64,000 bases of DNA from Pleurocapsa sp. FMAR1 (GTDB lineage: Bacteria > Cyanobacteriota > Cyanobacteriia > Cyanobacteriales > Xenococcaceae), in assembly GCF_963665995.1 (NCBI RefSeq), contig NZ_OY762512.1, forward strand, positions 2,976,001 through 3,040,000, given 5' to 3'. A model generated the notes under the pieces. The model searched no databases. It worked only from the letters and a program-made list of their open reading frames with translations, and had not been told where the DNA came from. Below are positions 1 to 8,722 of this stretch, piece after piece. Position 1 is the stretch's first letter, and every line of letters begins with the position of its first letter. A program made the position numbers and the translations under genes.

Positions 1-1
1 C

Positions 2-199
2 AAAGTCACCGCAGATGGATCGATTGTCTGTCCTTGGCATCGGAGTGAATTTGATCTCAAAACTGGCAATGTCGAAAATTGGTGTACTTTTCCTCCTGTT
101 GTGGGTAATATTTTAGGCAAAATTTCGGCGGAGAAATCTTTGGAAGTTTTTCCCACAAAAGTAGAAGATGGACAAATTCTGGTGGATTTACCCGTTTAA
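2..199 (+). CDS. Rieske [2Fe-2S] domain protein, C-terminal part
   Basis: The reading frame is open from the window edge to a TAA at 197-199, so only the last 65 residues are present. It contains C-P-W-H-R followed by a hydrophobic/acidic stretch and L-K-T-G, the second cluster-binding box (CxxH) of Rieske ferredoxins; the first CxH box would lie upstream of the window. In small soluble cyanobacterial Rieske proteins this fold carries one [2Fe-2S] cluster and transfers electrons, often to an oxygenase or in nitrogen metabolism. The ending (EDGQILVDLPV) is typical for such short proteins. The partner cannot be inferred from the visible neighbours. Family assignment is sure, specific role is not. 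Confidence 0.8.
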   Translation, partial: KVTADGSIVCPWHRSEFDLKTGNVENWCTFPPVVGNILGKISAEKSLEVFPTKVEDGQILVDLPV

Positions 200-226
200 A
201 AATTAGTGACTTTAAAGACAACTAAA

Positions 227-617
227 AGTCCCCCAAATTTGGCAAGCGACCCTCTAAAGAGTTCGACATCGGAAAGCATTCCCTTGCGTCTTACGCCGAC
301 GCGGGGTCTTTCCTCAGTTTGCTTATGCCGGTGAAACCTTTCGACACTTTGCTCAACGGGTCACAGACCCGCAACGCAAGTGTCTCACCACCGCAACTGT
401 CTCACTGCGTCGCCGACAGGCGCGCCCTCAACAGTTTGACGGGCGGTATAAACGCCTGGGAAACCACAGGCGACACGCCCTCCTCAACGGGGTGAAACCC
501 CCTTCGGGTTCAGCAGTTTGCTTATGCCAGGGAACCTGTCCACCGCAACTGCTTCACCGCAACGCAACTGCTTCGCAAAGGAACGCGCGAGTTTGGGGGA
601 TTGAGGGCAATTGTCCT
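227..617. repeat. Composite block of GC-rich palindromic repeats
   Basis: This gene-free stretch is built of short hairpin modules far richer in GC than the surroundings. It opens with agtcccccaaa and closes with tttgggggatt, an imperfect inverted pair. Inside are cgggtc-aca-gacccg, a module at 279-308 (starting ttcccttgcg and ending acgcggggtc) and gtcgccgacaggcgc. The 279-308 module recurs with 26 of 30 matches at 34101-34130 and inverted near 39430-39460; the gtcgccgacaggcgc unit recurs inside argZ near 50200. It looks like a nested pile-up of small mobile palindromes. The rest, up to position 800, shows no gene that I trust. Confidence 0.6.
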
Positions 618-800
618 AAATGTCAAGTCCATTTTTAAAAATAAAGCGATCGCTGATATAATTGTCATCTTCGAGACTATGTTTAAAGATGCCAAGACTG
701 AGTTACGTTTTTTCGTCTTTGGAAGTTGACTGCAATCAAAGAATCGTGGTTTTAATATGAGCATATTATCGATTCAATAGCTCAAAAAAATTTTAGCTTT

Positions 801-1958
801 TTACAATCCCGAAGGTTTAACCTTATAGGGAATTTCTTCCACGGGCAAATGCTCTCCATCTAAATCGTTATAGGTCAATTGAAGCCTACGTTCTCCCGCA
901 TACTTAATCAGTTTGCCACTGTATAGCTCGGCTTTTGTTCCAAAACTCTGTATTCGTACTTTGCCACCAAATACCGTTGCTCTGGCTAAATAAATTACTA
1001 GATCATCCCTTGATGGACGATTTACCGTAGTGCTGGCGGTGAGATGAGCTAATCCTCTCTCATCTATTTCCTGAGTCATTGCCATGGCGGTGTTGCGAAT
1101 ACCACGAATAGCTACAATTGCTGAAGCTACTGCCATAGTGATATCTATTCCACCCTCAGTAACAATCTTTTGGTTAGAAAGATACTGAAAGTTTTTTTCG
1201 CCTAAATCATCCCTGATACGACGATGAATCATATTGTGGGGATGATAGTTTGATAAAGCTCCGACAATCGCACCACAGGCATTACGGGGTTCTCGCCAAG
1301 GAGATTCACGGGTTTTACCGTAAATGCGCTTTTCTCCTTCTTCTAAACGCCCTACATGAGTTTTAAGATCTGCTGCCACCAATACCATCGACTGAGAATT
1401 TCCCTCGTATAGTCTTCGGCGCAACGGTTCGTCCATTTGATGTGCCACGGTAACGTGAGCAAGAGTTGCCCCATTATCTGTGCCACCGCCTGCGGGAAAA
1501 AATGCTTCTAGCTTTAGTTCGCCAATTTCTGAGAGGGTTGCAAAACGCGATGCTACTACATCTCGGTAACGTTTAGTGACTTCTCCTTGGTGAATGCGAT
1601 CGCCACAGTTAGTATATGCCAAAGTTGTCACGACGCTGGGCAAGCTCAAATCTGCTCCACATATTTGTATATCAGTGGTGCTAGAAGCAGCAAACTGTAG
1701 TTCGTCTCTTAATACCTGTAATCCATTGACTAAAGCATAGCGATCGCTGACAATTTCGTTAAGATAATTATGATAAGCGTTTCGTTCCATACCAAAGCTG
1801 GCAGGCAGACACCAAAACTTATCAATCCGTTTTTGGGCAGATGCAACATCAAAGAGGATAGGCATATACAGTTTCTGGTTAGATTTACTAATGATAAAAA
1901 TAGCGGACTTCTGCCCTTCAATATTTATAGCAGCAAAAAATTTGTGAATAACAAACAA
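801..1958 (-). CDS. Protein of unknown function (385 aa)
   Basis: A long uninterrupted frame with ordinary composition for this genome, so it is likely a real gene, but I do not recognise the family. It is predicted soluble, with no signal peptide or membrane span. The middle holds a Gly-rich stretch (FPAGGGTDNG, about residues 153-162) and the C-terminal third is basic and polar. The first Met is at 1958; a second candidate start at residue 32 (ATG at 1863-1865) would give a 354-residue protein. No convincing Shine-Dalgarno separates them. The gene is transcribed away from the DUF6391 gene and stands alone. Confidence 0.6.
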   Translation of the reverse strand: MFVIHKFFAAINIEGQKSAIFIISKSNQKLYMPILFDVASAQKRIDKFWCLPASFGMERNAYHNYLNEIVSDRYALVNGLQVLRDELQFAASSTTDIQICGADLSLPSVVTTLAYTNCGDRIHQGEVTKRYRDVVASRFATLSEIGELKLEAFFPAGGGTDNGATLAHVTVAHQMDEPLRRRLYEGNSQSMVLVAADLKTHVGRLEEGEKRIYGKTRESPWREPRNACGAIVGALSNYHPHNMIHRRIRDDLGEKNFQYLSNQKIVTEGGIDITMAVASAIVAIRGIRNTAMAMTQEIDERGLAHLTASTTVNRPSRDDLVIYLARATVFGGKVRIQSFGTKAELYSGKLIKYAGERRLQLTYNDLDGEHLPVEEIPYKVKPSGL

Positions 1959-2151
1959 ATCATAAAAATTGTGTTCTCAAACACATGAGCCTTATATCCT
2001 TGCGGAGTAAGAGTTAGGTGACTAATTTTTATTAAAACAATCTGAAGATAGACGATAAAATAATTAGACTTAAAAAGTATCAGTATGTAGATTCAAAATA
2101 ATTTTGTTGACCACAAACTGTAGACAACAAGCGATCGCACCTAAATTCATT

Positions 2152-2805
2152 ATGATCGATGCCACTTACACCAACTCAGGGTTTGACTTTCCTAATTCTC
2201 ATGGGGATACTGAACTAATTAAGCAGCTAGGCTTTATTCCTGGTTTAAAAGACTTTCTTACCATTCGTCAGGTACACGCTTTAGAACACGCTACTGTATG
2301 GGTGTTAAGTAGTTTAGGCAATTCCAGTACAACGACAAAATTCTCAGCTAGCTATTTATCCGCAGACAACGAAGATATCGGCGGAATGTCTACTGAGAAA
2401 GGATTTTATCTTTACGGTAATATCGATCCCTTCAGATTAAGAAGGGCTGTAAATCTGGCTTTGATTCGTTTACAACAAGGGGAATGGAACTTAGCACTTC
2501 ATCCTCGCTGTGGCACAAATTCTTCTGTGGCTATGATGCTTACTAGCAGTATGGCAATGATGGCACACCTTAGTTTGCCTAAAGAACCAATACATCAACT
2601 GATGGGTATGGGATTAGCCACCCTTGCTGCTAACTATCTTGCTCCCGATATTGGCATATACGTTCAAAAATATATAACAACCGCTATCCCCTTTAATTTG
2701 AAGCTCAAAAAAATAACCAAAATCACTGATAAATCAGGTAATTCTGGCTACTTTGTGCGATTAGATTGGATAAACACTACTTCATCGTTTACCCCTAACT
2801 GCTAA
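2152..2805 (+). CDS. DUF6391 family protein
   Basis: A 217-residue protein starting at ATG 2152; the frame is open from TTG 2104, but the upstream residues look non-coding and the ATG begins the family-like region. It has the sequence QVHALEHATV followed by a Gly-Phe-Tyr-Leu-Tyr-Gly segment and a histidine/cysteine pair (LHPRCGTN), then a hydrophobic stretch, features I associate with the cyanobacterial DUF6391 family. The paired HxxEH-type motif could suggest a metal site, but no reaction is known. It converges on chlG with 11 bp between the stops. Family call is from memory of motifs and moderately sure. Confidence 0.65.
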   Translation: MIDATYTNSGFDFPNSHGDTELIKQLGFIPGLKDFLTIRQVHALEHATVWVLSSLGNSSTTTKFSASYLSADNEDIGGMSTEKGFYLYGNIDPFRLRRAVNLALIRLQQGEWNLALHPRCGTNSSVAMMLTSSMAMMAHLSLPKEPIHQLMGMGLATLAANYLAPDIGIYVQKYITTAIPFNLKLKKITKITDKSGNSGYFVRLDWINTTSSFTPNC

Positions 2806-2816
2806 CTGGTCACTGA

Positions 2817-3806
2817 TTAAATTCCTGCGTGTCCTAGAGCAATACCTGTAAACAGCATTCCAAAAACTAGAAAAGGCTGGGCGCTGGCTTGATATTTGAC
2901 ATCATTCTCTAAAGGATTGCGGAGAAAATACATATCCTGAAAGACAATCTGAGGAATTACCAGTAAAAAGACAATAGTGGCGTAAAGATTCTCGTGAATT
3001 GAGACCAAATAACCACTAATACCAATTTGAAAAACGTCGATCGCAATGACGCAAATCCAAGCAGCAGTAGTTACTCCAAACATTACTGGCAGAGATTTTA
3101 AGCCTAAAGCGCGATCGCCTTCTACACTTTTGAAGTCGTTAACAATGGCAATACCCAACCCTGCAAAGCTGTAGATCAAAGTCAAAATTACAATTTTCCA
3201 ACTCAATTCACCAAACAAAGCGTGACCAGTCCACCATGGTAAAGCAATATAGCTAGAACCGAGGGCATAAGTCCCTAACCAGCCATTTTGCTTAAGTTTC
3301 AGTGGTGGTGCAGAATAAATATAGGCAATAACAGAACCACCCAAAGCAAGACAAAGAATAGTCGGAAAATCATGACCTACTGCCACATCTAAGCCATAAG
3401 CTAATGCCCAAGCAGCTAGTACTAAGACCCAAATCTGTACTTTTGCTTGCGTTAGAGAAATTGCCCCCGAAGGAATAGGTCGATAGGGTTCATTGATTGC
3501 ATCAATTTCACGATCGTACAGTTCGTTAACGGTCTGGGTATAACCAGTCATTAATGGACCTGAAAGTAACATACAGGCAGCAGCTAGCAGAACATTTTCG
3601 ACTGTCCAAGTATAGTTACCTGAAGATGCTGCACCGCAAATCACCCCCCAAATAAGAGGAATCCAGGTAATCGGCTTCATTAATTGCAGCCTTATTTTCC
3701 AAAGAGAAGTTTCCCCTGAAGCTGCGCCTTTCATACCTAGCAATTGACGAGCTTTAGAATCCCCTGAGTTATCTGCTTTTTCTATATTTGTAGGAGAATC
3801 AGACAT
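2817..3806 (-). CDS. chlG: Chlorophyll synthase ChlG
   Basis: ChlG esterifies chlorophyllide a with phytyl or geranylgeranyl diphosphate in the thylakoid membrane, the last step of chlorophyll a synthesis. The 329-residue protein is a UbiA-type polyprenyltransferase: a hydrophilic N-terminus of about 35 residues, then eight or nine membrane spans. The first Asp-rich loop is N-E-L-Y-D-R-E-I-D followed by NEPYRPIPSG, and the second is NDFKSVEGDRALGLKSLP, both hallmarks of ChlG rather than of haem or quinone prenyltransferases. Length agrees with the family. A mobile element lies just upstream, its near end 37 bp from the start codon. chlP, which makes the phytyl donor, is 16 kb away. Confidence 0.96.
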   Translation of the reverse strand: MSDSPTNIEKADNSGDSKARQLLGMKGAASGETSLWKIRLQLMKPITWIPLIWGVICGAASSGNYTWTVENVLLAAACMLLSGPLMTGYTQTVNELYDREIDAINEPYRPIPSGAISLTQAKVQIWVLVLAAWALAYGLDVAVGHDFPTILCLALGGSVIAYIYSAPPLKLKQNGWLGTYALGSSYIALPWWTGHALFGELSWKIVILTLIYSFAGLGIAIVNDFKSVEGDRALGLKSLPVMFGVTTAAWICVIAIDVFQIGISGYLVSIHENLYATIVFLLVIPQIVFQDMYFLRNPLENDVKYQASAQPFLVFGMLFTGIALGHAGI

Positions 3807-3842
3807 GATTAGTTGAGTTTGAGTGATTATTAGTAATATTTA

Positions 3843-4113
3843 CTGATGTTACGCAAGACAACGAGCATATTTTCAATGAGCAATGAAAATAGAATAACCT
3901 ATCCTTTACCCCCTTTCCCCTTAACCTTCTTACGAAGTTTGCTCAACGGAGGGAACCTCCGCAACGCACGGCGGCTTTTGAGAAAGAATACTCTTACTCA
4001 ACCTCGACAGTTTGCTCAAGTCGGGGAACCCGCCCAACACAACTGTCTCGCAAAACGCGCCTTAACTTCGCGCTTTTCCCCGTCTCAACAGATTAATTAT
4101 TGCGTAACATCAG
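3843..4113. mobile_element. MITE-like element with 13-bp inverted ends and 7-bp target duplication
   Basis: The left end ctgatgttacgca (3843-3855) and the right end tgcgtaacatcag (4101-4113) are perfect inverted repeats of 13 bp; the next base also pairs. Immediately outside, atattta stands on both sides (3836-3842 and 4114-4120), as expected for a 7-bp target-site duplication. The interior (271 bp in all) has no credible gene; it carries GC-rich hairpin modules such as ggagggaacctcc. This is the structure of a non-autonomous element moved in trans by a transposase. Two unpaired copies of the same 13-mer occur at 13275-13287 and 51110-51122. It lies between the yceD end and the chlG start. 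Confidence 0.75.
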
Positions 4114-4173
4114 ATATTTATTTACCGATAAATGATTTTACCTTTGATTTGAGTATTCAGTAATAACTACTAA

Positions 4174-4686
4174 TTAATCCTGGCTACCGTTTAATTGATT
4201 TTTTAAGGCTGCCAAACTTGACCAACGACTATCTAGCTGAAATTCATCTTTTAAAGGTGTTTTTGCTGCTCCTGGACAGTTCTCACCGCATACTTTCCTT
4301 AAAGGTAAAGCCAGGGACAATTGTTCAAAAAGCCACATTTGGGGATCGAAATGTCCGTTGGGAGAAAGAACTTCTGATAAATCCTCCATCGAGACTTCTC
4401 TTTCTGCGGGGAGATCTTCAATATTTTCCAGTTCAGATTCTAGCCAAATCAATTCTGATGTATCAATTTTCAAACGCTGATTATAATGTTGTAAACAGCG
4501 ATCGCAAACTAGAGTAATAATTGTTTCTGCTTGAGATGCTACTTCTAAAAAGTTTCCCCCGTGGCGCATTACAATTTTGCCTTTTACGGGTATTAAAGTG
4601 TCTAATTCACTAATATTGTCATCGACAATAATCTCTGCTGTTCTTTTGGGTGCTTTTAGCAGATGGGGTATGTATACCGCTTCCAT
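4174..4686 (-). CDS. YceD/DUF177 family protein
   Basis: A 170-residue protein of the YceD (DUF177) family. In E. coli and plants this family is tied to 23S rRNA metabolism and ribosome assembly, and its gene usually precedes rpmF; in cyanobacteria it sits at the tail of the rpmH operon, as here. Visible family marks are a conserved Cys pair (CDRCLQHY, residues about 61-68) followed by the acidic stretch and a second Cys motif near residue 134 (CGENCPG), which may bind metal. No membrane span. It is the last gene of the rpmH-rnpA-yidC-jag run, 56 bp after jag. Confidence 0.8.
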   Translation of the reverse strand: MEAVYIPHLLKAPKRTAEIIVDDNISELDTLIPVKGKIVMRHGGNFLEVASQAETIITLVCDRCLQHYNQRLKIDTSELIWLESELENIEDLPAEREVSMEDLSEVLSPNGHFDPQMWLFEQLSLALPLRKVCGENCPGAAKTPLKDEFQLDSRWSSLAALKNQLNGSQD

Positions 4687-4742
4687 TGTGTGCTTCTTGT
4701 TTAACGCTGTGTATTGGCAACGTGTTTCGAGGTTAATTTGGA

Positions 4743-5300
4743 TTATTGCGATCGCAAAATCAATCTTCTGTCTGGTTCTTGACCCCGACTTTCGCTGCTT
4801 AAATCTTCTATTTCTTCTAAGGAAGAATGTATCTGTTTTCTTTCGGCGGACGATAAGCCAGGTATTTCTACGTCTTCTCCTGTTTCTCTTACCTTGGCGA
4901 TCGCCTCTTCGGTCAAGACCGCTAATTCTTGATAACGTTCAAATCTATAGCCATCAAATTCTACGGTAAAGGAGCTTTGAGCTTCAGGGTCTGCCTCTAA
5001 ATTAAGTATGGTATTGGCAAGATATTGAATTGCATCAATACTTTGACCTTTATTGCCGATTAGCTGTTCTTTTTGCTCTGAGGTTAGATTGCTGCCGTCT
5101 ATATTTAACCAATTAGAGTTTGAATCAGTAGTTACTGTCTCAAACCCTTCAGTGGTTACCTTAGCAGCCAGACCCATAGAATCTAGAAGCTGCTCTAACC
5201 ACTGTTTTCCTAAGCTTAGTTGACTTTCCACGATGGTTGATAATTTAACCTGAAGTTTTTTCTTTTTTCTTGGAACGCTTTTTCTCAAAGGGAAGAGCAT
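4743..5300 (-). CDS. Jag/KhpB-like KH-R3H RNA-binding protein
   Basis: An RNA-binding protein of the Jag (KhpB/EloR) family, next to yidC as in most bacteria. The KH-like part (about residues 75-115) contains [23 protein letters not shown] with the G-x-x-G loop (GNKG), and the C-terminal R3H part has the [10 protein letters not shown] and SSAERKQIH segments. The N-terminal Jag_N domain of firmicute proteins is absent, as usual in cyanobacteria. The ATG at 5300 makes a 56-bp overlap with yidC and adds a Lys-rich leader; a GTG at 5229-5231 would avoid the overlap and give 162 residues, so the start is uncertain. Confidence 0.82.
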   Translation of the reverse strand: MLFPLRKSVPRKKKKLQVKLSTIVESQLSLGKQWLEQLLDSMGLAAKVTTEGFETVTTDSNSNWLNIDGSNLTSEQKEQLIGNKGQSIDAIQYLANTILNLEADPEAQSSFTVEFDGYRFERYQELAVLTEEAIAKVRETGEDVEIPGLSSAERKQIHSSLEEIEDLSSESRGQEPDRRLILRSQ

Positions 5301-6402
5301 CTCTTTTGGCTGCTGCTTCTGCTTTTTCTTGCTCTTTCAAGATCTCCTGCAAATTTTCTGGCAGAGGTTCTCGCATCAAAAACCAAGTTTGACCAGTTTG
5401 GAAAAAGTTAGCCACCACAATATACATCAATACACCAGCAGGAAGGGGAAAGAATAAAAACATTCCACTAAATAGCAAAGGCGTAATTTTATTTATTGCT
5501 TGCTGTTGGTCTGCGCCTCCACTTGCATTTTGCGCGCCACTCATTTGCTGGTTAATATAGATCCCCACACCAAACATTAATATCATTGCCAAGATATCAA
5601 AGTTGATATTACCATTTTCATCCGTTACCCCAACTCGACCCAGTTTCTCAATAAACAAAAAGCCTGTATTAGCTGCAATACCAGGAATAGTTACTTGAAT
5701 AGTCGCATCTCCTGGCTCTAGGGCTTCAACCGTGCCGTCTGGATTGATCTGTAGTCGCTCAGAACCCTTGGTTATTTCTAAAGTAGACTTGAGATCATTA
5801 TTGCTGGGATGTTCTGCTAATAAATTACCTAGAGATTTACCGTCAGGGTTTTGCAGTTCTACTTTAGTAGTTTCTCCCACTGCTAGCTTGTTTCCGCCAG
5901 GCAACATTGCTGCAATCTTTTCGTGAGTCCCTTCGTCGATATAAATATTCTTGGGCTTAGTAGCAAAAGGCTGGGGTACAACCCTTTCTATTTGCTCCTT
6001 CGGCAATATTTGCACATTTATATCGTAAGGAGTGTTGGTAAATGGCGATCCTCTTAGAGTAGCAAACAGGGCAAATAAAATCGGCATTTGTAACAATAGC
6101 GGTAAACAGCCTGCCAAAGGATTACCAAATTCCTGCATTACTTTGGCTTGTTCCTCTCTTTGTTTTTCTGGGTTGTCCTTGTATTTTTGCTTAATTTGTT
6201 CCTGTCGCTCTTTCATCAGCGGTTGAACAATTTTCATCTTGCGCATATTGCGAATTTGTCCCGCACTCAGAGGAACAACCGCCAGACGAATTACGATTGT
6301 CAAGGCGATAATAGCAAAACCATAGCTCGGCAAAATCCCATAGAAAAAATCTAGGATTGGGAGCATGATGTTGTTTGAAAGAAAGCCGATACCAAAATCC
6401 AT
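5245..6402 (-). CDS. yidC: Membrane protein insertase YidC
   Basis: YidC/Oxa1/Alb3-type insertase placing proteins in the inner and thylakoid membranes. The 385-residue protein begins with a membrane span, followed by the conserved first 60-kDa-IMP span and the basic cytoplasmic loop with MRKMK and the long charged helical hairpin (residues 55-90), then [21 protein letters not shown] long periplasmic/lumenal insertion (about 120-255) separates spans 2 and 3, followed by three more hydrophobic spans ending in [11 protein letters not shown]. The C-terminus is very basic (KKRSKKKEK), as in ribosome-contacting homologues. It lies in the rpmH-rnpA-PH-yidC-jag order typical of cyanobacteria. Confidence 0.96.
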   Translation of the reverse strand: MDFGIGFLSNNIMLPILDFFYGILPSYGFAIIALTIVIRLAVVPLSAGQIRNMRKMKIVQPLMKERQEQIKQKYKDNPEKQREEQAKVMQEFGNPLAGCLPLLLQMPILFALFATLRGSPFTNTPYDINVQILPKEQIERVVPQPFATKPKNIYIDEGTHEKIAAMLPGGNKLAVGETTKVELQNPDGKSLGNLLAEHPSNNDLKSTLEITKGSERLQINPDGTVEALEPGDATIQVTIPGIAANTGFLFIEKLGRVGVTDENGNINFDILAMILMFGVGIYINQQMSGAQNASGGADQQQAINKITPLLFSGMFLFFPLPAGVLMYIVVANFFQTGQTWFLMREPLPENLQEILKEQEKAEAAAKRDALPFEKKRSKKKEKTSG

Positions 6403-6502
6403 TTTTTAATCTATCCAGCCTTTAAGAAATATTGTAATTTTTAACTCAGTTTAGTCGATCGCCCATGAGGAAAACCGATCAAAACTGTTTGCGGGAGTTT
6501 AG

Positions 6503-6895
6503 TTAGCTTTGAATTGCTTCTAAAGGTCTACCTGTTTTCGCTGCCGCCTTTTCGGAGATATAGTCATATATGTCTCTAAACTCTGGCACTGCCCGCATTT
6601 CTAAACGACTTTTATCTCTCAAGGTTATGACCAAATCTCCCCACATACCTATTCCTCTAGGAACTTTGACAATCTTAATAACTTCAGAGTAAATGATGTC
6701 TGTGCGTTCTCTGCCCATCCAGCCACCAGTGACGCAAATGCGACGGTCTGTAATACGGTAGCGAAGCCATAAAGCTCTGACAATCGCGCCCACCGTTAAG
6801 GGAATACAAATAACTGTAAACGCTAATAGTATATTGAAAATTAAGTCGCCAACGTGGGGACCACCTTCAAAGTAAACTTCTTCTTTAATGCCCAT
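6503..6895 (-). CDS. PH domain-containing membrane protein (bPH type)
   Basis: A 130-residue protein with one strong N-terminal membrane span (about residues 17-45) followed by a compact domain containing RYRITDRRICVTGGWMGRE and a DIIYSEVIKI segment, the pattern of bacterial PH domains (YdbS/YdbT-like, bPH2). In cyanobacteria this gene regularly sits between rnpA and yidC; its function is not established, though the position suggests a link to membrane protein insertion. Its start overlaps the end of rnpA by 11 bp, so the two are probably translationally coupled. Family assignment good, role inferred from context only. Confidence 0.8.
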   Translation of the reverse strand: MGIKEEVYFEGGPHVGDLIFNILLAFTVICIPLTVGAIVRALWLRYRITDRRICVTGGWMGRERTDIIYSEVIKIVKVPRGIGMWGDLVITLRDKSRLEMRAVPEFRDIYDYISEKAAAKTGRPLEAIQS

Positions 6896-7256
6896 TAATA
6901 ATTTTTGCTTGTTTTAATAACTCTTCTAATTCTCGCAAAAAATGTTCATATTTGCATTCTATTGCTTTGGGCTTGACTACAATCACTACTTTCCATCCAG
7001 GAGTGATCGCCTTTATTTGACTGCGAATAACCCCTTTTATCTGTCTTTTAATGCGGTTACGAACTACGGCTTTTTTACTAACTTTCTTACTGATAGAAAT
7101 CCCGAACATTGTCACGGTGGTAGAAACCGCACCCAACTGCTTTGGCGTTACAAGCGCAATTAAGGTTAGATGAGGACTGTAACGACGAATACCCTGCTTG
7201 TAAACAGCCCTATAATCTTGGCGATTTCTAAGCCTATAGGCTTTTGGCAATCCCAC
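6885..7256 (-). CDS. rnpA: Ribonuclease P protein component
   Basis: Protein subunit of RNase P, which with the catalytic RNA removes 5' leaders from tRNA precursors. The 123-residue basic protein shows the RnpA signature: GLPKAYRLRNRQDYRAVYKQG at the N-terminus, then GISISKKVSKKAVVRNRIKR with the conserved RNR box (about residues 60-70), and a Lys/Arg-rich surface. The start is GTG at 7254-7256. It lies 9 bp after rpmH, the universal bacterial arrangement, and overlaps the PH-domain gene by 11 bp. Confidence 0.95.
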   Translation of the reverse strand: MGLPKAYRLRNRQDYRAVYKQGIRRYSPHLTLIALVTPKQLGAVSTTVTMFGISISKKVSKKAVVRNRIKRQIKGVIRSQIKAITPGWKVVIVVKPKAIECKYEHFLRELEELLKQAKIINGH

Positions 7257-7265
7257 CCTAACAAA

Positions 7266-7403
7266 TTAAACTGCTAGGCGATGACGACCTTTTTTGCGAC
7301 GAGCATGAACTACTCTTCTACCATTGGTAGTACGCATCCGCGCGCGAAAACCAGATTTTCTTTTTTGTTTGCGGTTAGTTCCGCCTAATGTACGCTGAGT
7401 CAC
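7266..7403 (-). CDS. rpmH: 50S ribosomal protein L34
   Basis: A 45-residue, strongly basic protein reading [16 protein letters not shown] followed by [20 protein letters not shown] and KKGRHRLAV, which is L34, including the conserved GFRxRMxTxxGRxVLxxRRxKGR pattern. It starts with GTG at 7401-7403, with GAGGAAAT as ribosome-binding site 5 bases upstream. It is first in the operon with rnpA, the PH-domain gene, yidC, jag and yceD. Confidence 0.97.
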   Translation of the reverse strand: MTQRTLGGTNRKQKRKSGFRARMRTTNGRRVVHARRKKGRHRLAV

Positions 7404-7559
7404 TGATTATTTCCTCAATAAACTTATATTAATATGTTTGGCAAAAAGCCACAATCTAGAATTTTACTACATAAAGCCATAGTCTAGGTAATCTGTGACT
7501 GTCGTAATATAGCTCTAAGCTACAGGCTTTAAGCTCTAAGCTTTTTTTAAAGTTTATTT

Positions 7560-8102
7560 TTAGTGGGGATTGATATTTACAATCCAAGCACCGATTTTTT
7601 CGGGAGCGGGGATATTGCGAGCAGGAATAACCTGACCATAAAAATAATATGTACCCACGTCAGGATTTTTAGTATTAGACATAACAATCTCCAGTTTTTT
7701 TGCTTCTTGGAGTGGTGTTGCTAAGTCTATTTGGAGAAATCTATTTTTTTCGTCCCAAACTACAGATTTTAGAGGTAAAGACTTTTTCTTATCTCCATTA
7801 GGTCTAACTTCAATTTTGTCAGTATCAAATTTACCATCAAAATAATCAGGATAAGAAATCTTTAATTGTGATACTCCATTAGGCAGTTTATTTTTAGGAA
7901 TTCGGAAGCGATAGCGATCGCGACTATCGGCAACCCCTCCAAAGTCCAAATAATAGTTGAGAATATCAACGTCTCTGTTGCCAAAGATGACTAATCCTGG
8001 TGTTCCTTGGGCTTTAACAGCGGTATCAATCCCGCCTGTAGCCAAAGCAGTAAGAGCCAAACCCATTAAAAAAGTTTTGTAGAATGATTTGTTAAATAAC
8101 AT
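7560..8102 (-). CDS. DUF2808 domain-containing exported protein
   Basis: A 180-residue protein with a classical signal peptide (basic start, hydrophobic core to about residue 25, cleavage near VKA-QG). The mature part matches the cyanobacterial DUF2808 family: GVADSRDRYRFRIP, a central KLEIVMSN segment, and an ending of the form GTYYFYGQVIPAR with a final G-x-W-I-V-N-I. Members are predicted periplasmic or outer-membrane associated and have no assigned function. It is separated from rpmH by about 155 bp, in which imperfect direct repeats of gctctaagc occur at 7510-7550. Confidence 0.8.
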   Translation of the reverse strand: MLFNKSFYKTFLMGLALTALATGGIDTAVKAQGTPGLVIFGNRDVDILNYYLDFGGVADSRDRYRFRIPKNKLPNGVSQLKISYPDYFDGKFDTDKIEVRPNGDKKKSLPLKSVVWDEKNRFLQIDLATPLQEAKKLEIVMSNTKNPDVGTYYFYGQVIPARNIPAPEKIGAWIVNINPH

Positions 8103-8260
8103 AAGTTGTTTGATTTAGCAGTTAGTTAATACTTGATTTTGCTTCGCTCAATTTATCAAGTAAATAGACGTATTTTTAGCCAAAAAGTGCCACTTAATTA
8201 GTTGGTTGTCAAGTAAGTAACCAAGATAAATAGCGAAATATTGAATTAGCAGCAAATCAA

Positions 8261-8662
8261 CTAAAACCTAAAGCCTAATTGACCATTTACACCCCTAACA
8301 GAATGATATCCAGCACCGATGACGATATGGCTGCCTGCATTTAGATGTAATCCTCCTGAGTAGGCTATGTTTTCATCGCCACTATAGTAACCAAGTCCTA
8401 TATAGGGAGAAACAATAGGTAAACTAAAAAAAGTTAAAAAGTCTCCACCTGTTGCGCCTTCTTCACCCGTCCCAATTTCGATCCCCGTGCCAGCAAACCT
8501 AACTCCAGCACCATAACTAATTAAATCATCTACTGAGCCAATCGTACCCCAAACTTCGGGTAAAATTTGACTTGAAGCAGGAACAGCACATATTGTCGAA
8601 ACAGAGGCAGCAAAAATGCTAGTCAAAATTGCTTGTTGGGTAAATCGGAAACGATTCAGCAT
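8261..8662 (-). CDS. Small exported beta-barrel-like protein
   Basis: A 133-residue protein with a signal peptide (hydrophobic stretch up to ASS-Q near residue 31). The mature part has alternating polar/hydrophobic strands rich in Gly and Tyr (SPYIGLGYYSGDENIAYSGG, then GAGYHSVRG) and ends in Phe (LGFRF), a classical outer-membrane beta-barrel terminus. At about 100 mature residues it is shorter than most known barrels. I do not recognise a family. It is divergent from ispF with 60 bp between the starts and precedes the DUF2808 gene in the same orientation. Confidence 0.6.
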   Translation of the reverse strand: MLNRFRFTQQAILTSIFAASVSTICAVPASSQILPEVWGTIGSVDDLISYGAGVRFAGTGIEIGTGEEGATGGDFLTFFSLPIVSPYIGLGYYSGDENIAYSGGLHLNAGSHIVIGAGYHSVRGVNGQLGFRF

Positions 8663-8722
8663 ATTTTTAACACCTCACAACTAAATAAAAACATAACTAA
8701 TCTAGGATAATTCATTCTCACA

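Noticed and set aside
522-764. 80-codon open frame on the minus strand
   Set aside because: Half lies in the repeat block and the rest is AT-rich with no family resemblance; no ribosome-binding site.
3846-4163. 105-codon open frame on the plus strand
   Set aside because: It is the interior of the MITE read through; its start lies in the inverted end, and the sequence is hairpin-derived.
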